Shown one piece after another: positions 63,963 to 64,000 of a stretch of DNA of 64,000 nucleotides. Below the pieces are notes generated by a model. That model worked only from the letters and a program-made list of their open reading frames with translations. It had not been told where the DNA came from and searched no databases. Within the stretch, counting starts at the first letter, position 1, and each line of letters begins with the position of its first letter. The position numbers were made by a program, and so were the translations under genes. Source of the DNA: Ariolimax columbianus (taxonomy: Eukaryota > Mollusca > Gastropoda > Stylommatophora > Arionidae); NCBI GenBank assembly GCA_036924085.1, contig JAVGWX010000002.1, positions 46,804,666 through 46,868,665 of the forward strand, given 5' to 3'.

Positions 63963-64000
63963 CTGGAAAAGCAACAAAAAATAATAATTTGTATATCTTT

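Overview
This is a window of an animal nuclear genome, most likely a gastropod mollusc. It has long introns with GT-AG boundaries, metazoan genes, many 5'-truncated non-LTR retrotransposons (LINEs) of the RNase-H-bearing type common in sea slugs and marine snails, tRNA-headed SINEs, and an unusually dense set of minisatellites. The animal assignment is secure; the mollusc assignment is an inference from the repeat types. There are no bacterial-style genes, CRISPR arrays or rRNA genes, and I saw no tRNA gene.

Three protein-coding genes can be reconstructed, all on the minus strand. (1) A second, partial GIN1-like gene has exons at 3782-3981 and 2129-2331 and runs off the left edge. (2) A complete GIN1-like gene (gypsy-integrase-derived host protein) has seven coding exons from the ATG at 20115 to the stop at 8876, encoding 591 aa with every splice phase matching. 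It keeps the HHCC zinc-binding module but appears to have lost integrase catalytic residues. (3) SLC25A17 (peroxisomal carrier PMP34) runs from 63962, with its first exon(s) beyond the right edge, to the stop at 38464. It carries two versions of one exon (60111-60265 and 55569-55762) that start and end in identical phases. Exactly one of them must be used to keep frame, which makes them a candidate mutually exclusive pair.

Layout: 1-8.8 kb, partial GIN1-like gene and nested LINEs; 8.9-20.1 kb, GIN1-like gene with LINE, SINE and minisatellite introns; 20.3-38.4 kb, intergenic, with a 24-bp array, LINEs in both orientations, 30-bp and 43-bp arrays, a mariner-derived foldback element, a 2.4-kb 31-bp array and a 49-bp array; 38.4-64 kb, SLC25A17, whose introns hold SINEs, a 71-bp array inside an RTE-like LINE, a deleted piggyBac element, a Merlin transposase pseudogene and a CR1-like LINE.

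Working names for repeats defined by comparing copies inside this window: SINE-A (about 345 bp, ends in GAA repeats, 12-13 bp target duplications), SINE-B (tRNA-headed, about 245 bp), SINE-C (tRNA-like head), SINE-D (core ctgtaaatgggtacctg), repeat E (about 310 bp), repeat F, repeat G, and repeat H (about 385 bp). The most striking general pattern is that at least three minisatellites (31, 71 and 46 bp units) are expansions of internal segments of these mobile elements. All sequence comparisons were made by eye, and protein family calls rest on remembered family motifs, not on searches.
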